From the NCBI RefSeq assembly GCF_007859615.1, contig NZ_CP042295.1, positions 62,001-126,000 on the forward strand: a DNA stretch of 64,000 nucleotides, written 5' to 3'. A program made the position numbers and the translations under genes. This DNA is from Mycoplasma anserisalpingitidis. Lineage in GTDB: Bacteria > Bacillota_I > Bacilli_A > Mycoplasmatales > Metamycoplasmataceae. Shown here one piece after another: positions 33,664 to 45,262 of this stretch; within the stretch, counting starts at the first letter, position 1; the number at the start of each line of letters is the position of its first letter. The notes under the pieces were generated by a model that was given only the letters and a program-made list of their open reading frames with translations, searched no databases and had not been told where the DNA came from.

Positions 33664-34798
33664 ATTTTGTTTTACTATCCAATAACTCATAAAGTTCTTT
33701 GATAGTGTAGTTTAATTGACCCATAATTCCATCGTTTATATTTTTTGTTTCCTTATCAACATCAACTATAAAACTTAAAAATTTATCAAAAGGATATTTA
33801 CCAGAATTGTTTTTGTTAATTTGTTCGATAGAACTGTTTAACATATCTAAACTGGTTTCAATTGCATTAAATAATTTTTTTAATTCATTATTCGAAATAA
33901 TAAAATTATGAGTATCTGAATTATTTTTAATTGACTCTACTCACTTATTTAGTCTAAATCTTGCATTTTTTTGATAATCTTCATTTTCGACTGTAATAAA
34001 TAATCATTCACGAATAATATTTGCTAATGCATGAGTGTGAATTTTTAATAATTCTTGATAATCTTCTTCAGAAGTGCTACCATTTTCAGAATTAAATCCT
34101 AAATAAGCTTTGATTAAGTTGTAATTAATATCAATAACGCTTGAGTCATAGTAGTTAGACTTATAAAAAATATTTTTACAATCACAGTCTTCACCTAAAG
34201 GGAGGTGTAATACTGAATTTATCGAGTTTTTAATACGATTAATAGTATCTTTTTGACTTTGGCCTGTAAAAAGATTTGCTGAAAGATTTTGTTCTAAGTC
34301 GTTAATTAATACCGAATAAGCATCATCGTTGTTTTTTGTTAATAATTGTTTTTCTTCAACTAATTTTTGAACATCATTGTTAATGAAGTTTAATTTACTT
34401 ATCAAATCGATTAGTTTATTTTCGTTGTCTTCTTTTGCTGGAGACAACAAAATGTCTAATTCGTTAAATTTAGTAATTTCGTCTTTTTTATTAGATAATT
34501 CATTTATAAAACTATTTAAGTGATTAGATAATTCAATAGCAATTTGGTTAGGTTGTTTATAAAAGTCATCAATATTATTTAATGGAATAGCTGAATTATT
34601 TTTATTGTTTAAGAAATTCTTGAATTCATTATTCTTATTTTTAATTTTATTTAAGTAGTTAGTTATTTTATTTACAAATTCTTTATTTTCTAAATCGGCT
34701 TGCTTATCAAAACTAGAACCAAAACAGCTTTGTGTCATTAAAATTAACGGTGAAATAGAAGCGAAAATAAAACTAAATTTTTTTATTTTTTTCATCAT
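33662..34798 (-). CDS. Surface lipoprotein of unknown function
   Basis: 378 residues. MMKKIKKFSFIFAS... ends in a lipobox MTQSC, so the mature protein is lipid-anchored outside. The rest is helical, Asn/Lys/Glu-rich, with one CDCKN pair and two TGA-Trp; no known domain is recognised. It overlaps the end of rluB by 26 bases and has GGAG just upstream; the second ATG at 34795 has the better spacing and may be the true start. Typical of lineage-specific mycoplasma lipoproteins. Confidence 0.75.
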
Positions 34799-35492
34799 TG
34801 CGCTCCGTCAAGGCTTTTAACATTTTAACTTCTTTAAAATTTAATTTTCTATATTCACCAACAGGAATTTTTTCGCATGTTATTCCAGCGAATTCAACTC
34901 TTTTAAGGTTAATAACTTTTCTTGAAACCGTTTCAAATAATTCTTTAACGTGATGGTAAGTGCCTACTGAAAGTGAAACTAAATATGTTTTTGTATCAAG
35001 TTGTTCCACTTTTTGATATGAAGGTTTATTCTTAATTAAAACTGGTTTATTTAATAATTTTAATTGCTCGTTGGTTAGTGGTTCATCCAATCTTGCTCGA
35101 TATTTTCTTAGTATTTGATATCTTGGGTGAATTAATTTATTGCATAAATCACCATCATTTGTTAAAAGTAAAACACCGGTAGTATCATAATCTAATCTAC
35201 CAACAGGAAAAATTTTAGCATCAGTATTGATCAAACTTGTTACTATTGTTCTATCGAAATTATCTTTTAATGTACATACAGTTTTAGGAGGTTTGTTTAA
35301 CACAAAATAAACTTTTTCTTCCCTTTTTATAGGTTTATTATCAACTAATATGTCATCACCAAAAGTAGCCTTATCACCTAAAGTTGCTATCTTACCATTC
35401 AATTTGACTCTTCCATCTTTAATTAATTGTTTAGAGTTTCTTCTTGAAGCAATACCAGCCTCAGAAAGTATTTTTTGTAATCTATGCTTCAT
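34773..35492 (-). CDS. rluB: rRNA pseudouridine synthase, RluB family
   Basis: 239 residues. N-terminal S4 RNA-binding domain (RLQKILSEAGIASRR, then RVKLNGK), followed by the RsuA/RluB catalytic domain with the nucleophilic Asp in VGRLDYDTTGVLLLTNDG and HPRYQI. Converts a uridine in rRNA to pseudouridine; RluB rather than RluE/RsuA is a family guess. Its start overlaps the NadD-YqeK stop by 11 bases and its end overlaps the lipoprotein start. Confidence 0.9.
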   Translation of the reverse strand: MKHRLQKILSEAGIASRRNSKQLIKDGRVKLNGKIATLGDKATFGDDILVDNKPIKREEKVYFVLNKPPKTVCTLKDNFDRTIVTSLINTDAKIFPVGRLDYDTTGVLLLTNDGDLCNKLIHPRYQILRKYRARLDEPLTNEQLKLLNKPVLIKNKPSYQKVEQLDTKTYLVSLSVGTYHHVKELFETVSRKVINLKRVEFAGITCEKIPVGEYRKLNFKEVKMLKALTERNDEKNKKI

Positions 35493-36591
35493 ATTTTTCT
35501 ACCTCTTTGATGTAATTTAGGTAAATTTGTTCTTGTCAGTCAGAAAATTTCGTCCCTTTTTCTTTCTCAAATAAATATGTTCTCTTGACAACTAAGGCAA
35601 ATCCTTTATCTAAATCTTGATGAACTATTTCTCTTAATTTTTGAATACCCGGGAATTTTCTTCCCATGCAAATTTTGTCAGAAATATAAAGAATTTTATC
35701 CAATGTATTTAATTCTGAAATACCATTTTCATTCATGGTAGTATGTACTCTAATTGCATGAGTAATATCTTCATCATTAATTTTATAAATATGTTTAACT
35801 CATAAAGAACCAGCAACCTGGTGAAGTTCATGTTTAGAAAAATCGGTTGAATTGCCTAAAATGCTTTTAATAAATCCTAGTGAATTTTCAGGTTTCCATT
35901 CTTTAGCAATATCATGAAAAAGTCCAGCAAAATAAGCTTTTTTAGCATCATAACCACAACTTTTAGCGAGTGAAGCAGCAAACTCTGCGGCCGCAACGGA
36001 GTGTTTTGCTCTTTTAGCACTAAGCATATTATGTACTAATTCTTTTGAATATAATTTATTTTCACCAATATAATCGATTACTTTTTCATCAACAACATCT
36101 AAAAATCCTTTCTTAAATTCAGTTGAAGAATAATCGTAAATAGGATTTTTTAATAACAAACAATTATATTTTTTAATATTTGTTTTATTAACATTTCTTG
36201 TTCTTTTGAACACACAAATTTTGACTAATGAAGCAATTTCATCAATGTCTTTTCATTTGTGTAACAAATTAATGTTGTCGCTTCCAATGATTAAAAACAA
36301 TTCATCATCTTTATATTTATTTTTTAAATATTTAACTGTATCGATGGTGTAACTCAAATTATTTCTCTTAATTTCAAATTCACAAACCTCTGTTTTGTCT
36401 GGTTTTACTAAATTAATCATATTTATTCTGTGCTCTGCAGAAACAATATTTTTACCAGTCTTAAAAGGCGAAATGTATGCAGGAACAAATAACAATTTAT
36501 CCAAACTTAATTCATTTATTGCTATTTCTGCAATTTTAGTATGACCTTTATGAATTGGGTCGAAACTTCCTCCGTAAATACCTATTTTCAT
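35482..36591 (-). CDS. nadD: Nicotinate-nucleotide adenylyltransferase fused to a YqeK-type HD hydrolase
   Basis: 369 residues in one frame through three TGA-Trp. Residues 1 to about 185: NadD nucleotidyltransferase with GGSFDPIHKGH and LIIGSDN, making NAD precursor NaAD. Residues about 185-369: HD-domain protein like YqeK, with RAKHSVAAAEFA and AGLFHDIAKEW carrying the H...HD metal set, then ISDKI. YqeK homologues split diadenosine tetraphosphate. In Firmicutes the two genes are neighbours; here they are joined. AAGGAG precedes the ATG. Confidence 0.9.
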
Positions 36592-36636
36592 TATTTCTCC
36601 TTTTATATTGTACTTTATATTACTGAAATGTAATAT

Positions 36637-37878
36637 TTATTCTTCCAAATCTTCTCCAACAAATTTAAGTTGTTTTCTTGTTCTATTTTTGCTTTTAATC
36701 AATTCAGAAGCAGTGAATAAAAATTTTCCCTTTAGTTGATAATTAATGTCATCAACAAATTTATCTATTTCTGATTTTTCTTTATGATCTTTTTCAACTT
36801 CAAACAAATTACTTTTTAAAGAAACCTGAAAACTAGGTAGTAAATCATTAGCTCTTAATCTAATTCCGTGTATAGCTTTATCTTCCTTGAAAATTTGATC
36901 CAATAATATTAGGGAATTGCTGAATAGTGTTTTGTAATCATTTGTATAATTGAATAATTTTAATGATTTATTAAATCAAATTTTCTTTTCATAACGAAGT
37001 CCGACAGTAATATTGTTTGTTACTAAATTTCTATTTTTCATTTTTGATGAAATTTTAGTAGCAAAGTAATCAAGTTTTTTTTCTAGAAGCAATTTATCAT
37101 CAGTTGTTTCGGAAATATATCTTTCAAAACCAATACCTTTAAATACTTTCTTGAAGCTCTCAATTTGAGTATGCTCAAAACCTTTAATTGAGCTAATTAA
37201 TTTAAAACCGTTTTGACCAATTACTGATTTTATGAATTGATCTTGTTCATCTAATTCTGCTAAGTCCTTAAAATTATTTATTCCTAATTTTTTAAGTTTT
37301 ATTTCGGTTTTTTTACCAATTCCAAAAATTTCAGAAATATCTAAGTTATAAAAATGTTTTATTACGTCTTTTTCACCTGTAAATCCAACTCCAAAAGGTT
37401 TAACAATATTTGTGGTCATTTTTGCGTAAAAACGAGTATGACTTATTCCGATTGAGATTGGGATTTTAAATTTATTTAAAATTTCCTTTTGAATGCTTTT
37501 GGCAAGATTCATGGCATTGATCTTATTGTTAACTAGTTCAGTCATATCAAGATAGACTTCATCAATAGAACCAACATCCATTTTCTTAGTGTAATTATTG
37601 TATAAATGCTTGAATATTTCATTACTTAATGCATTAAAAAAATCATATCTAGGTTCAATAATAACTGTTTTAGGTTCTTTTTTGAACGCTAGAGAAACTG
37701 AATCGCCAGCTTTTATGCCCTTAGATCTTAATTCATATGAAACTGAACTTATTATTGCCTTGCTTGATTTGGTTGCAATAACAACAGGTTTATCTTTCAA
37801 TTCTGGAAAAATACTTCTTAATGCACTCACAAAATATGAGTCAAAATCAATGTGAAAAATGAATTTATTTGAGTTCAT
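36637..37878 (-). CDS. dinB: Y-family DNA polymerase IV
   Basis: 413-residue translesion polymerase. Catalytic motifs: HIDFDSYFVS with Asp11 and the steric-gate region, and SIDEVYLD; ISIGISHTRFYAK and GIGKKTEIKLKKLGI (helix-hairpin-helix) follow. The C-terminal little-finger region is recovered beyond a TGA-Trp. Overlaps the end of sufU by a few bases; it is the last gene of the nusB-suf run. Confidence 0.9.
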
Positions 37879-38281
37879 TTAAAATATATTTTGCTGTTAG
37901 TGTAGCACAATCAACTCTGTTTAGATGAGTTTTTACATTATAAAAAGCTCAAAGTTCTTCAAGTTCACTTAATTCTTGTTCATCTAGCTCAATTTCTTGA
38001 TTAACAAATTTAATAAACTTTTTTAATAAATTTTTTGCTGCTTGATTTTCTTTATCTTTTAGTATTTTTTTAAGAATGTTTGTTGAAGCAACAAAAATTG
38101 CGCAGCCGTTTGCGTTGGTATTGATGTTATTTATTTTTTGATCTATTTCAAGTTCGATTTCTAATAAATCAGCGCATGAAGTTGAATAAACTTTTTTATG
38201 ATTTTCAGTTAAATTATCCTTATGATTATTTATATAGTTATTCATAATTATTTCTCTTGCTTGATTTTGATTAAAATGCAT
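37865..38281 (-). CDS. sufU: Iron-sulfur assembly scaffold/sulfurtransferase SufU
   Basis: 138 residues with the SufU zinc/sulfur ligands: Cys in STSCADLL with the following Asp, Cys in GCAIFVAST, and Cys in RVDCATLT near the end. Start chosen at ATG 38281, which has GGGGGTG upstream; the ORF could begin 15 bases earlier. It overlaps the sufS stop by 11 bases. SufU accepts sulfur from SufS for Fe-S clusters or other thiolation. Confidence 0.87.
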
Positions 38282-39440
38282 AAAAATCACCCCCATTTTC
38301 TATTTCGCATACTAATTTATCGATATCATCAAAATTATTATAAATTCCCAATGAAACCCTAATGTAAGAACGCTCTTTTTTAATATTTCTAACAAATGGT
38401 GCACAAAAAATTCCTGCATTAACATAGATGTTTTTTGAACCTAAATAAGTTGCTACATCTTGAGAATTTATATTTTTTACATTAAACAAAGTAATTATCG
38501 AACCTTTTTGGGTATGAATTTCAACATTTTTTAATTTAACTAATTTATCATATAAATAATTAGACAATTCTAAAAGTATTTTTTGAATATTATCATATCC
38601 AATTTTAAGAAATAGATCTAAAGATTTATTGAACATATAAATTGCAGCAATATTAGGAGTTCCAGGTTCAAATGCTTGAATAGTTTCTTTGGGGATTCAG
38701 TTTCCACTTTTGTCTATGTCGTGAACTGATCCACCACCAAAACGAGTAGGTCTAATTTTCTTTAATAAATCTTTTTTTATTGATAACACACCTAGACCAG
38801 AAGGTCCTAACAATTTATTAGTACTGAAAGCAATAACATCAGCATAATTTTGGTCAACTTTCTCATGAGTTATCGATTGAGCAGCATCATTGAGAACTAT
38901 AGCTCCGAATTTTTTAGCCTTTTCGTAAATCTTTTTTATGTCATATTTGATATCAAAATTATTCGTGCTCTGTGACAAACAAATCAATTGAATATTTTCA
39001 TCAATATTTTCATAAATTTCTTCACTTATGATGAATTCAATATTTCTTGATTTAGCCAACTCAATTCAAGGGAGCATATTGCTTGAATGATTGTAAGCTG
39101 AAATTAAAATCTTCTTTTTGGGTTCTAAAATTTGATTAAACATTAAAGCAAAAGTATTAAGTGAATCAGTTGTTCCACTTGTATAAATTATTTGTTCGGG
39201 GTCTGAATTAATTAAAATCGCTATTTTTTCTTTGGTTTGCTTATAAATTTGATTAATTTTGTTTCCTAATGGTGTATCGCCGGTTCTTACAGAGATTGAT
39301 TCATAAGTATAGTACGTATTGATGGCATCAATAGCAGAAATTGGTTTTAAACTTTGAGCAGCATTGTCTAAATAAACAATGTTTTTAAGTATAGGAAATT
39401 CACTACGAATTTCATTTTTTAATTTTTCAAAATCGTTCAT
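38271..39440 (-). CDS. sufS: Cysteine desulfurase SufS
   Basis: 389-residue PLP enzyme mobilising sulfur from cysteine. Seen: YLDNAAQSLKP, YTSGTTDSLN, NHSSNMLPW (Trp by TGA), FSTNKLLGPSGLGVL with the PLP-binding Lys, and NAGIFCAPF with the persulfide Cys. The residue before the Lys is Asn rather than the usual His. Paired with sufU; no sufBCD genes are in the window. Confidence 0.9.
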
Positions 39441-39446
39441 ATATAC

Positions 39447-39851
39447 CTACTTAATTATTTTTAATAAATTTTGTAAAAAAATATTATGACCATCAAAATT
39501 TTCTAAAGCCACCAAAAAATCAACATATTTAGATCTTTTATATTCGTTTAATTTAATAATTTCTTCTACATTTAAATTTTCATAAGGATTGAAATGTCTC
39601 TTAATTTTTATCTTCTTGTAGAAACCCTCTAGAAGTGAGAATTCAATAAAGTCTAAAAGCAATTTGTCTTCTCATTTATTCTTAGTATCCAGTTTAGAAC
39701 TTATTTGTTCAATAATCTCATTAAAAGAAATTTTGCAAACATTTTTATCAACAAATTCAGCAATTTCGTTCATATCGATAATATTTATTTTTTGTTTTTT
39801 ACAGTAATTATTGAATAAAATGATTGCTTTATTGAATTTATTTTTCTTCAT
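39447..39851 (-). CDS. Conserved-position hypothetical protein between nusB and sufS
   Basis: 134 residues, soluble, predicted mostly helical, Lys/Asn/Ile-rich. Two Cys near the N-terminus (NNYCKKQ, KNVCK). Start chosen at ATG 39851, overlapping the nusB end; the frame runs through one TGA-Trp (KWEDKL). Six bases separate its stop from the sufS start, so it is in the same operon. No family recognised. Confidence 0.6.
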
Positions 39852-40320
39852 TCGAGTTTTCCAATTTTCTATTTCTTTTTTCAAGAATAACTAAAGCATT
39901 GAAAATACTTTGTAAGCATGCATTAATAAATTTAAGATTTTTTTTAGCTTGAAAATTCTCTACATCAAAAAACATTTTTCCAATTTCTAAAGCTTCATTA
40001 ATAACAATTGCTTTATCTAAAACAAAAAGTTCATAAGTTGCATTAATTAAAATAGCCTTAGTTATAGGGTTAAGTCTTTCAAATGATCAATCCGAACTAA
40101 GATTAATTTTGATCATTTTTTTGATAAATTCATAATTGCTTGCAATTTTATCCAACTTTTCAAGTTGAGTTCTATTTAAAAAGTCAAATTCTTCAAAAGC
40201 AACAGCTGGATCTATTTCACGTTCTAAAATAATAAATTTATATAGAACTTGAATAACTTCTATTCTAGATTGTCTCATAGATTTTTGAGGGTATTTTTTG
40301 TTTTTTATTGTTTCTGACAT
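39838..40320 (-). CDS. nusB: Transcription antitermination factor NusB
   Basis: 160 residues, all-helical. SRIEVIQVLYKF matches the Arg-rich N-terminal helix of NusB, and the C-terminal half recovered past a TGA-Trp has SFERLNPITKAILINATYEL and VINEALEIGKMF, the typical NusB end. Binds boxA RNA with S10 for rRNA antitermination. Overlaps the next gene by 14 bases. Confidence 0.88.
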
Positions 40321-40334
40321 ATGTAATTCCTTTA

Positions 40335-41198
40335 TTAGTATTGATTTTGTTTATTTTGTAAAATATAGCGATTTCTTAAAAATTCAAATGGTATCAAAGT
40401 TGGGAATAAAATTAATGTATAGATTGGAATACTAATTAGTGATTTTAAGGCAAATGCGGCCATTCAAATTGGATAGAACTCACTTAAGTTTCTATTTGGA
40501 GAATAGTTTATGTATTGTAAAAATACAAAGTATGCATAAGGCCCGTAAAATCATCTAAAAATAACTAGTATTATTGATACAATTCCAAAAGCAATTGAAA
40601 ATTGTGCCAATTTTTGATTTTTCTTAATGATAGAAATAATCGTTGTGATAGCACAAATTCACTGAAAAATTACCATTAATCCAATAAGTGCATAAATAAC
40701 ACCAATGCTAATTTTGGTAAAACCAAAAACTCTACCAATTTTTAAATAATCAGCATTAATAGCACTATTAATTTGTCAAAAACAAATAATAATTAAGATT
40801 ATATTTGTAACTGTTATAAAAATATTTGGCACTAATAATTTATAATGATCTAATTTTCTTAGTACATTAAAGTAGAAAAATGACATTGCTGTAATCAGTA
40901 AAGGTGTGATTGCGTACACCGGATGTCAAAATCCTATGTTTCCGGAAATAAATAATGTAATCGTATCACCAATTAAAGCAACGACAAGCGCTGGAAATAG
41001 ACTAACAAAAAACCCCAGAAGTATATAAAATAAATATTCAAAGTTTAGATTTATTACTTTTAACGCTGTGTACTTTGTAAGAAAAGTTATTATTATCAAA
41101 AGTGCTAATAAAAACGCTGAAATGTTTAAATCAATAATTTTAAATCTAAAGAAGTAAGAGACTCAAAATCCTCATTTTGAAGTTGGTTTTTTGCTCAT
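40335..41198 (-). CDS. ECF transporter S-component-like membrane protein
   Basis: 287 residues visible only with TGA as Trp (at least nine). Six to seven membrane helices. The N-terminal part, ISAFLLALLIIITFLTKY followed by GFFVSLFPALVVALIGDTI and GNIGFWHPVYAITPLLI, has the layout of vitamin ECF substrate-binding subunits (small residues, GD in helix 3, PGF-like loop). A strong AAAGGAGG precedes ATG 41198. Substrate not predictable. It heads the nusB-suf-dinB run on the minus strand. Confidence 0.65.
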
Positions 41199-41301
41199 TT
41201 GACCTCCTTTAATTAAAATTATTTATATTTTACCATTTTTGATATTTTGATTTAAATAATAGGTCAAGAAATTAATTTTTAAGCAAATATACTTTATTTA
41301 A

Positions 41302-41307
41302 TATAAT
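41302..41307 (+). promoter_or_regulatory. -10 box for the phosphohexomutase gene
   Basis: TATAAT seven bases before ATG 41314; suggests a very short leader. Confidence 0.6.
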
Positions 41308-41313
41308 TTTAAT

Positions 41314-42837
41314 ATGGAAAAATTTTTAGATTTTGGAACTGCGGGTATTCGTGGAATAATAGGTGAAGGACCAAGTAGATTAAATTATGGTTATGTTGAA
41401 CAAATTGCTGACGGAATTGTTCAATACTTAAAAAGCCAAAATGAGAGTGAAAAACTAGTTGTTATTGGTAGAGATAATAGATTAATGTCTTATGAATTTA
41501 GTGTATATTTTGCTAACCTATTAACAAAAAATAGAATAAATGTTCTTTTTAATGAAGAAATTTCACCGACACCTTTTGTTAGTTATTTAATTTTGAAACA
41601 TAAGGCTGATTTAGGAATCAACATTACAGCAAGTCATAATCCCGCTGAATATAATGGAATCAAACTTTACAACAATAAAGCTAATCAACTGCTTCCACAA
41701 GAAGTGCTTGAGCTAAAAAAATATTTTAAGAAATACTATGAAATTAAAAATATCAATAATATTGAATTAAATAAAAACTCATATTTACATTTAGTATCAC
41801 AAGAAGATAAGAATGATTATATTGAAAAGGTAGTTAATGTTGCTAATTTAAGTAAAAATATAAAAAAAATATCTAACCTGAAAATCGTTTATAGTCCACT
41901 TCATGGTACCGGAATTTATTTTGTGCCAATAATTTTAAATAAAATATATACTGAAGGAAGTTATTTATTTGCAGAAAAACATATGGTAAAGGATTCAAAT
42001 TTTACTTATGCTAAAAAACCTAATCCTGAACTTAAAGAAGTTTTTGATGAATTAATCAAAACTGCAAAAGATAAAAATATTGATCTTTTATTAGTTACAG
42101 ACCCAGATTCTGATAGAGTTGGTGTTGCTGTAAAACATAATAATGAATTTATTTTGCTAAATGGAAATGAAACAGCATTAATTATTTTTAATTATTTGGT
42201 TGAAAATAATTTTTATAAAAAAAATTCTTCACTTATTTATTCATTTGTTTCAAGTCCGCTTTTAGCTAATATTTCTGAATTGAATAACATTGATGTTTAT
42301 GAAGTTCCGACAGGATTTAAGTGAATAGGTGATGTGATTAATAAAAATAATTTATGTTCTGTTTTTGCTTTTGAAGAGAGTTATGGTTCATTAATCGAAC
42401 CTTCTTTAGCTAGAGACAAAGATGCAATTCAATCAGTTGTTGCACTAAGTTTTATAGCTAGTGAACTTAAAAAACAAAACATTAATTTAATTGAATATCT
42501 TGAAAAAATTTATCAAAAATATGGTTATATTCAAAGTGAAACTATTTCATATGAGTTTAATGAAATCCAAAAAATAAATTCAATAAGAAACAATTTTCCT
42601 AAATTGGAATTTTATGAAGATTCTTTTGAAATAAAAGATTATAAGTATGAAGAAATTTCTTCAGATATGATTAAAATCACTCTAAAAGATAAATCAACTA
42701 TTTCTTATCGACCTTCGGGAACTGAACCAAAAATTAAGTTTTATATTTATGCTTATGGAATAACAAAAAATGAAGCATTGGAAAAAATTCAGAAAATTAA
42801 ATTGGTGCTAGATGAATTTGTTGAGAGATTTAAGTAG
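41314..42837 (+). CDS. manB: Phosphoglucomutase/phosphomannomutase family enzyme
   Basis: 507 residues. FGTAGIRG at the start, catalytic serine loop NITASHNPAEYNG near 112, metal loop DPDSDRVG near 265, sugar-binding FEESYG near 350 (after a TGA-Trp) and RPSGTEPK phosphate loop near 470. Interconverts hexose-1- and -6-phosphates in the cytosol; glucose versus mannose preference cannot be set from sequence. Ends at a hairpin terminator. Confidence 0.9.
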
Positions 42838-42857
42838 TCATTGACTACTTTTATTTT
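42832..42857 (+). terminator. Terminator after the phosphohexomutase gene
   Basis: Stem AAGTAGTC/GACTACTT with a three-base loop, overlapping the stop codon, then TTTATTTT. Confidence 0.8.
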
Positions 42858-42876
42858 ATAAATTAGTATTTAATAA

Positions 42877-42882
42877 TATAAT
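42877..42882 (+). promoter_or_regulatory. -10 box for the trmL operon
   Basis: TATAAT seven bases before the trmL ATG at 42889; the leader would be almost absent. Confidence 0.6.
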
Positions 42883-42888
42883 TAAACT

Positions 42889-43422
42889 ATGTTAAATGTA
42901 GTATTATATCAACCAGAAATTTGTCCTAATACAGGAAATATCATTCGTACATGTTATGCTTTAGGTGCTAAATTACACATCATCAAGCCAATAGCATTTG
43001 ATTTACATCCAAAATACTTACGTCGTTATGGAGCTGGAAGAATGCTTAGTGATATTCAACATGAAGTTCATGATTCTTATGAAGAATTTAACAAGAAATA
43101 TGGTAAAAAGAATATTTTTTATATAACTAGATATGGACTTAAAACTTATGATGAAGTTGATTATCAAACTAATTTTGATAAAGAAAAAGAAATTTGAGTT
43201 ATGTTCGGAAGAGAATCGACAGGTATTGACATGTCAATTTTAAAAAGTAATGTTGATAATTGTTTAAGAATTCCGATGATGTCAGAAATGCGTTCAATTA
43301 ATTTAGCTAATTGTGTTGCAATTGTGGGATTTGAAATTATGAGACAACTTAAATGAAAAGATTTAAGCTTGTTTGAAGTACAGAAAGGTAAAAACTTCAT
43401 TTTAGAATGAGACAAAAAATAG
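42889..43422 (+). CDS. trmL: tRNA (cytidine/uridine-34)-2'-O-methyltransferase
   Basis: 177-residue SPOUT methylase. Seen: VLYQPEICPNTGNIIRTC, FGRESTGI (after TGA-Trp) and RIPMMSEMRSINLANCVAIV, the trefoil-knot SAM site of TrmL. Modifies the wobble base of certain tRNAs. Its end overlaps the next methylase gene by 16 bases, and the operon continues to rbgA. Confidence 0.92.
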
Positions 43423-44156
43423 ACAGTGTTAATAATCCTAAAATTAAACACATAATTAAATTAAAAAACAAAAAATATCGTGAAAAATTCAATATGTTCA
43501 TTGTGGAAGGCGAACATTTAGTTAATGAAGCTGTAGCTGCTAAAATGAATATTGATATTTATGAATATAGCGAGAGTAAAAGATTTCTTTACAAAAGTAG
43601 TACTGAGGTTTCAAAAGAAATTATTGAATCGGTTTCAGAAGTATTAACACCACAAAATATTTTTGGTGTTGTTAAATATAAACCTAAAGATTGAGAAGTA
43701 AACATTGATTTAAATAGTATTAGAAATATTGCTTATTTAGAAAAAGTCCAGGATCCAGGTAATATTGGGACAATCATCAGATTATGTCGTTCATTTGATA
43801 TTGATCTTTTAGTGGTTCAAAATTTTGATATTTACAACCCAAAAGTAATTAGAGCATCACAAGGATCATTTTTTAAACAGAAAATGATTAATGTAAAAGA
43901 CTATAATTTCCTTGAAAAAGTAGTTAAGTCGAGAAAGTTCAATATTTTAGCAACAACATTAAAATCAAATTCAGTTAAGTTGAATGAAGTAAAATTTACT
44001 GAAAAAAACTTAATTATTTTTGGTAATGAAGGGAATGGGATTACTGTTGAAATTGAGAAATACGTAAATCAATTTATTTATATTCCAATTTCATTTGAAA
44101 GTCTTAATGTAGCAACTGCAGCCGCTATTGTTCTAAACAAAGTAAGAAATGGATAA
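43407..44156 (+). CDS. SpoU/TrmH-family RNA 2'-O-methyltransferase
   Basis: 249 residues. An N-terminal substrate-binding part (VNNPKIKHIIKLKNKKYRE, MFIVEGEHLV) is followed by the SpoU domain: LEKVQDPGNIGTIIR, IIFGNEGNGI and IPISFESLNVATAAAIVL. The target (rRNA or tRNA) is not determinable; RlmB-like or the YsgA/TrmH group fits. One TGA-Trp at residue 97. Confidence 0.88.
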
Positions 44157-44158
44157 AA

Positions 44159-44425
44159 ATGAAATTAACTGAATTATTAAAAAATATAGAAAATAAGAAT
44201 TTTACACTTGAACTAAACGGTTATTCTCCAACTGAAGTGGATGTTTTTCTCAATTTAATTTCAACCACATTATATAATTTCACTATAAATGAAGAATCTA
44301 AACAAGATAATAAGCAAAAGATTTTAGACGAGAATAAGCAACTAAAAAAACAATTGGATGAACTAAAATTCGAAAATAAACGCTTGAATGAATTATTAAA
44401 AGAGGCAACAAAATATGGAAACTAA
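44159..44425 (+). CDS. DivIVA/GpsB-like short coiled-coil protein
   Basis: 88 residues. The N-terminus ends with LELNGYSPTEVDVFLNLIS, matching the conserved GY...EVD.FL core of DivIVA/GpsB N-domains, and the second half is a heptad-patterned coiled coil (ENKQLKKQLDELKFENKRL). DivIVA-type proteins sense membrane curvature and scaffold division-site proteins. It lies between two RNA-maturation genes and overlaps the rbgA start by 11 bases. Confidence 0.65.
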   Translation: MKLTELLKNIENKNFTLELNGYSPTEVDVFLNLISTTLYNFTINEESKQDNKQKILDENKQLKKQLDELKFENKRLNELLKEATKYGN

Positions 44426-45260
44426 AGATTTACAAAATCTAATTCAGTGATATCCAGGCCATATGGCTAAGGCAATGAGAAATATTAAAGAAAATGCGAA
44501 TATTTGTGATTTGTTTATTGTTGTTTTAGATGCTCGATCACCAATTAGCACTTATAATGAAGATTTTGATTCGATTTCACCTCAAAAACCAAGACTTTTT
44601 ATTATTACTAAAGAAGATATGATGGATTCTTCTAAAAAAGAATTGATTAATAAACGTTTTGGAACCGAAAATGTATTATGAACCGATTTAAGAAAGAAAT
44701 CTTCTAAAAAAATCATTTTAAACAAAATAAATAAGATAATGAAACCAATGGTTGATAAGAAAAAAGAAAAAGGATTTCTAAATCCTAAAATTAAAGTTAT
44801 GGTTGTTGGTGTACCAAATGCAGGGAAAAGTACATTAATTAATTTAATGACAAATCAAAATAATCTTAAAGTTGCTGACTATCCTGGTGTAACTACTGTA
44901 GTTAAATGAGTAGCTGTTGATAATTTCTATTTTATGGATACACCTGGAATTTTAATGCCTAAGATCGATGATCTTGAAGTTGCTATAAAATTAAGTGTTA
45001 TCGACTCAATTAAGAATTCTATTTTTCCAATAGATTTAATTTCTTACGCAGGTTATTGTTTAGTTTCAAGATATTATCCAAATATTATTAAAGATTTAGG
45101 TGTGGAACCATCTGAAGAAAGAGTTTTTGTTTATAGCCAATTTTTTAAGTTGGCACAAATTAAGAAATTCTTAACAAAAGACGGAAAACCCGATGAATTA
45201 AGAACTCAAAAGTGATTTTTGCAATTTCTTAAAAATCTTCGTGGCGTAACTTATGATTAG
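44415..45260 (+). CDS. rbgA: Ribosome biogenesis GTPase RbgA (YlqF)
   Basis: 281 residues with circularly permuted G motifs: G4 (TKED) near 67, then G1 GVPNAGKST near 134, then G3 DTPG near 175. QWYPGHMAKA at the start (Trp by TGA) is the RbgA hallmark. Acts in late 50S assembly. Start chosen at ATG 44415 because it contains that motif. TAG stop at 45258. Confidence 0.93.
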
Positions 45261-45262
45261 TG

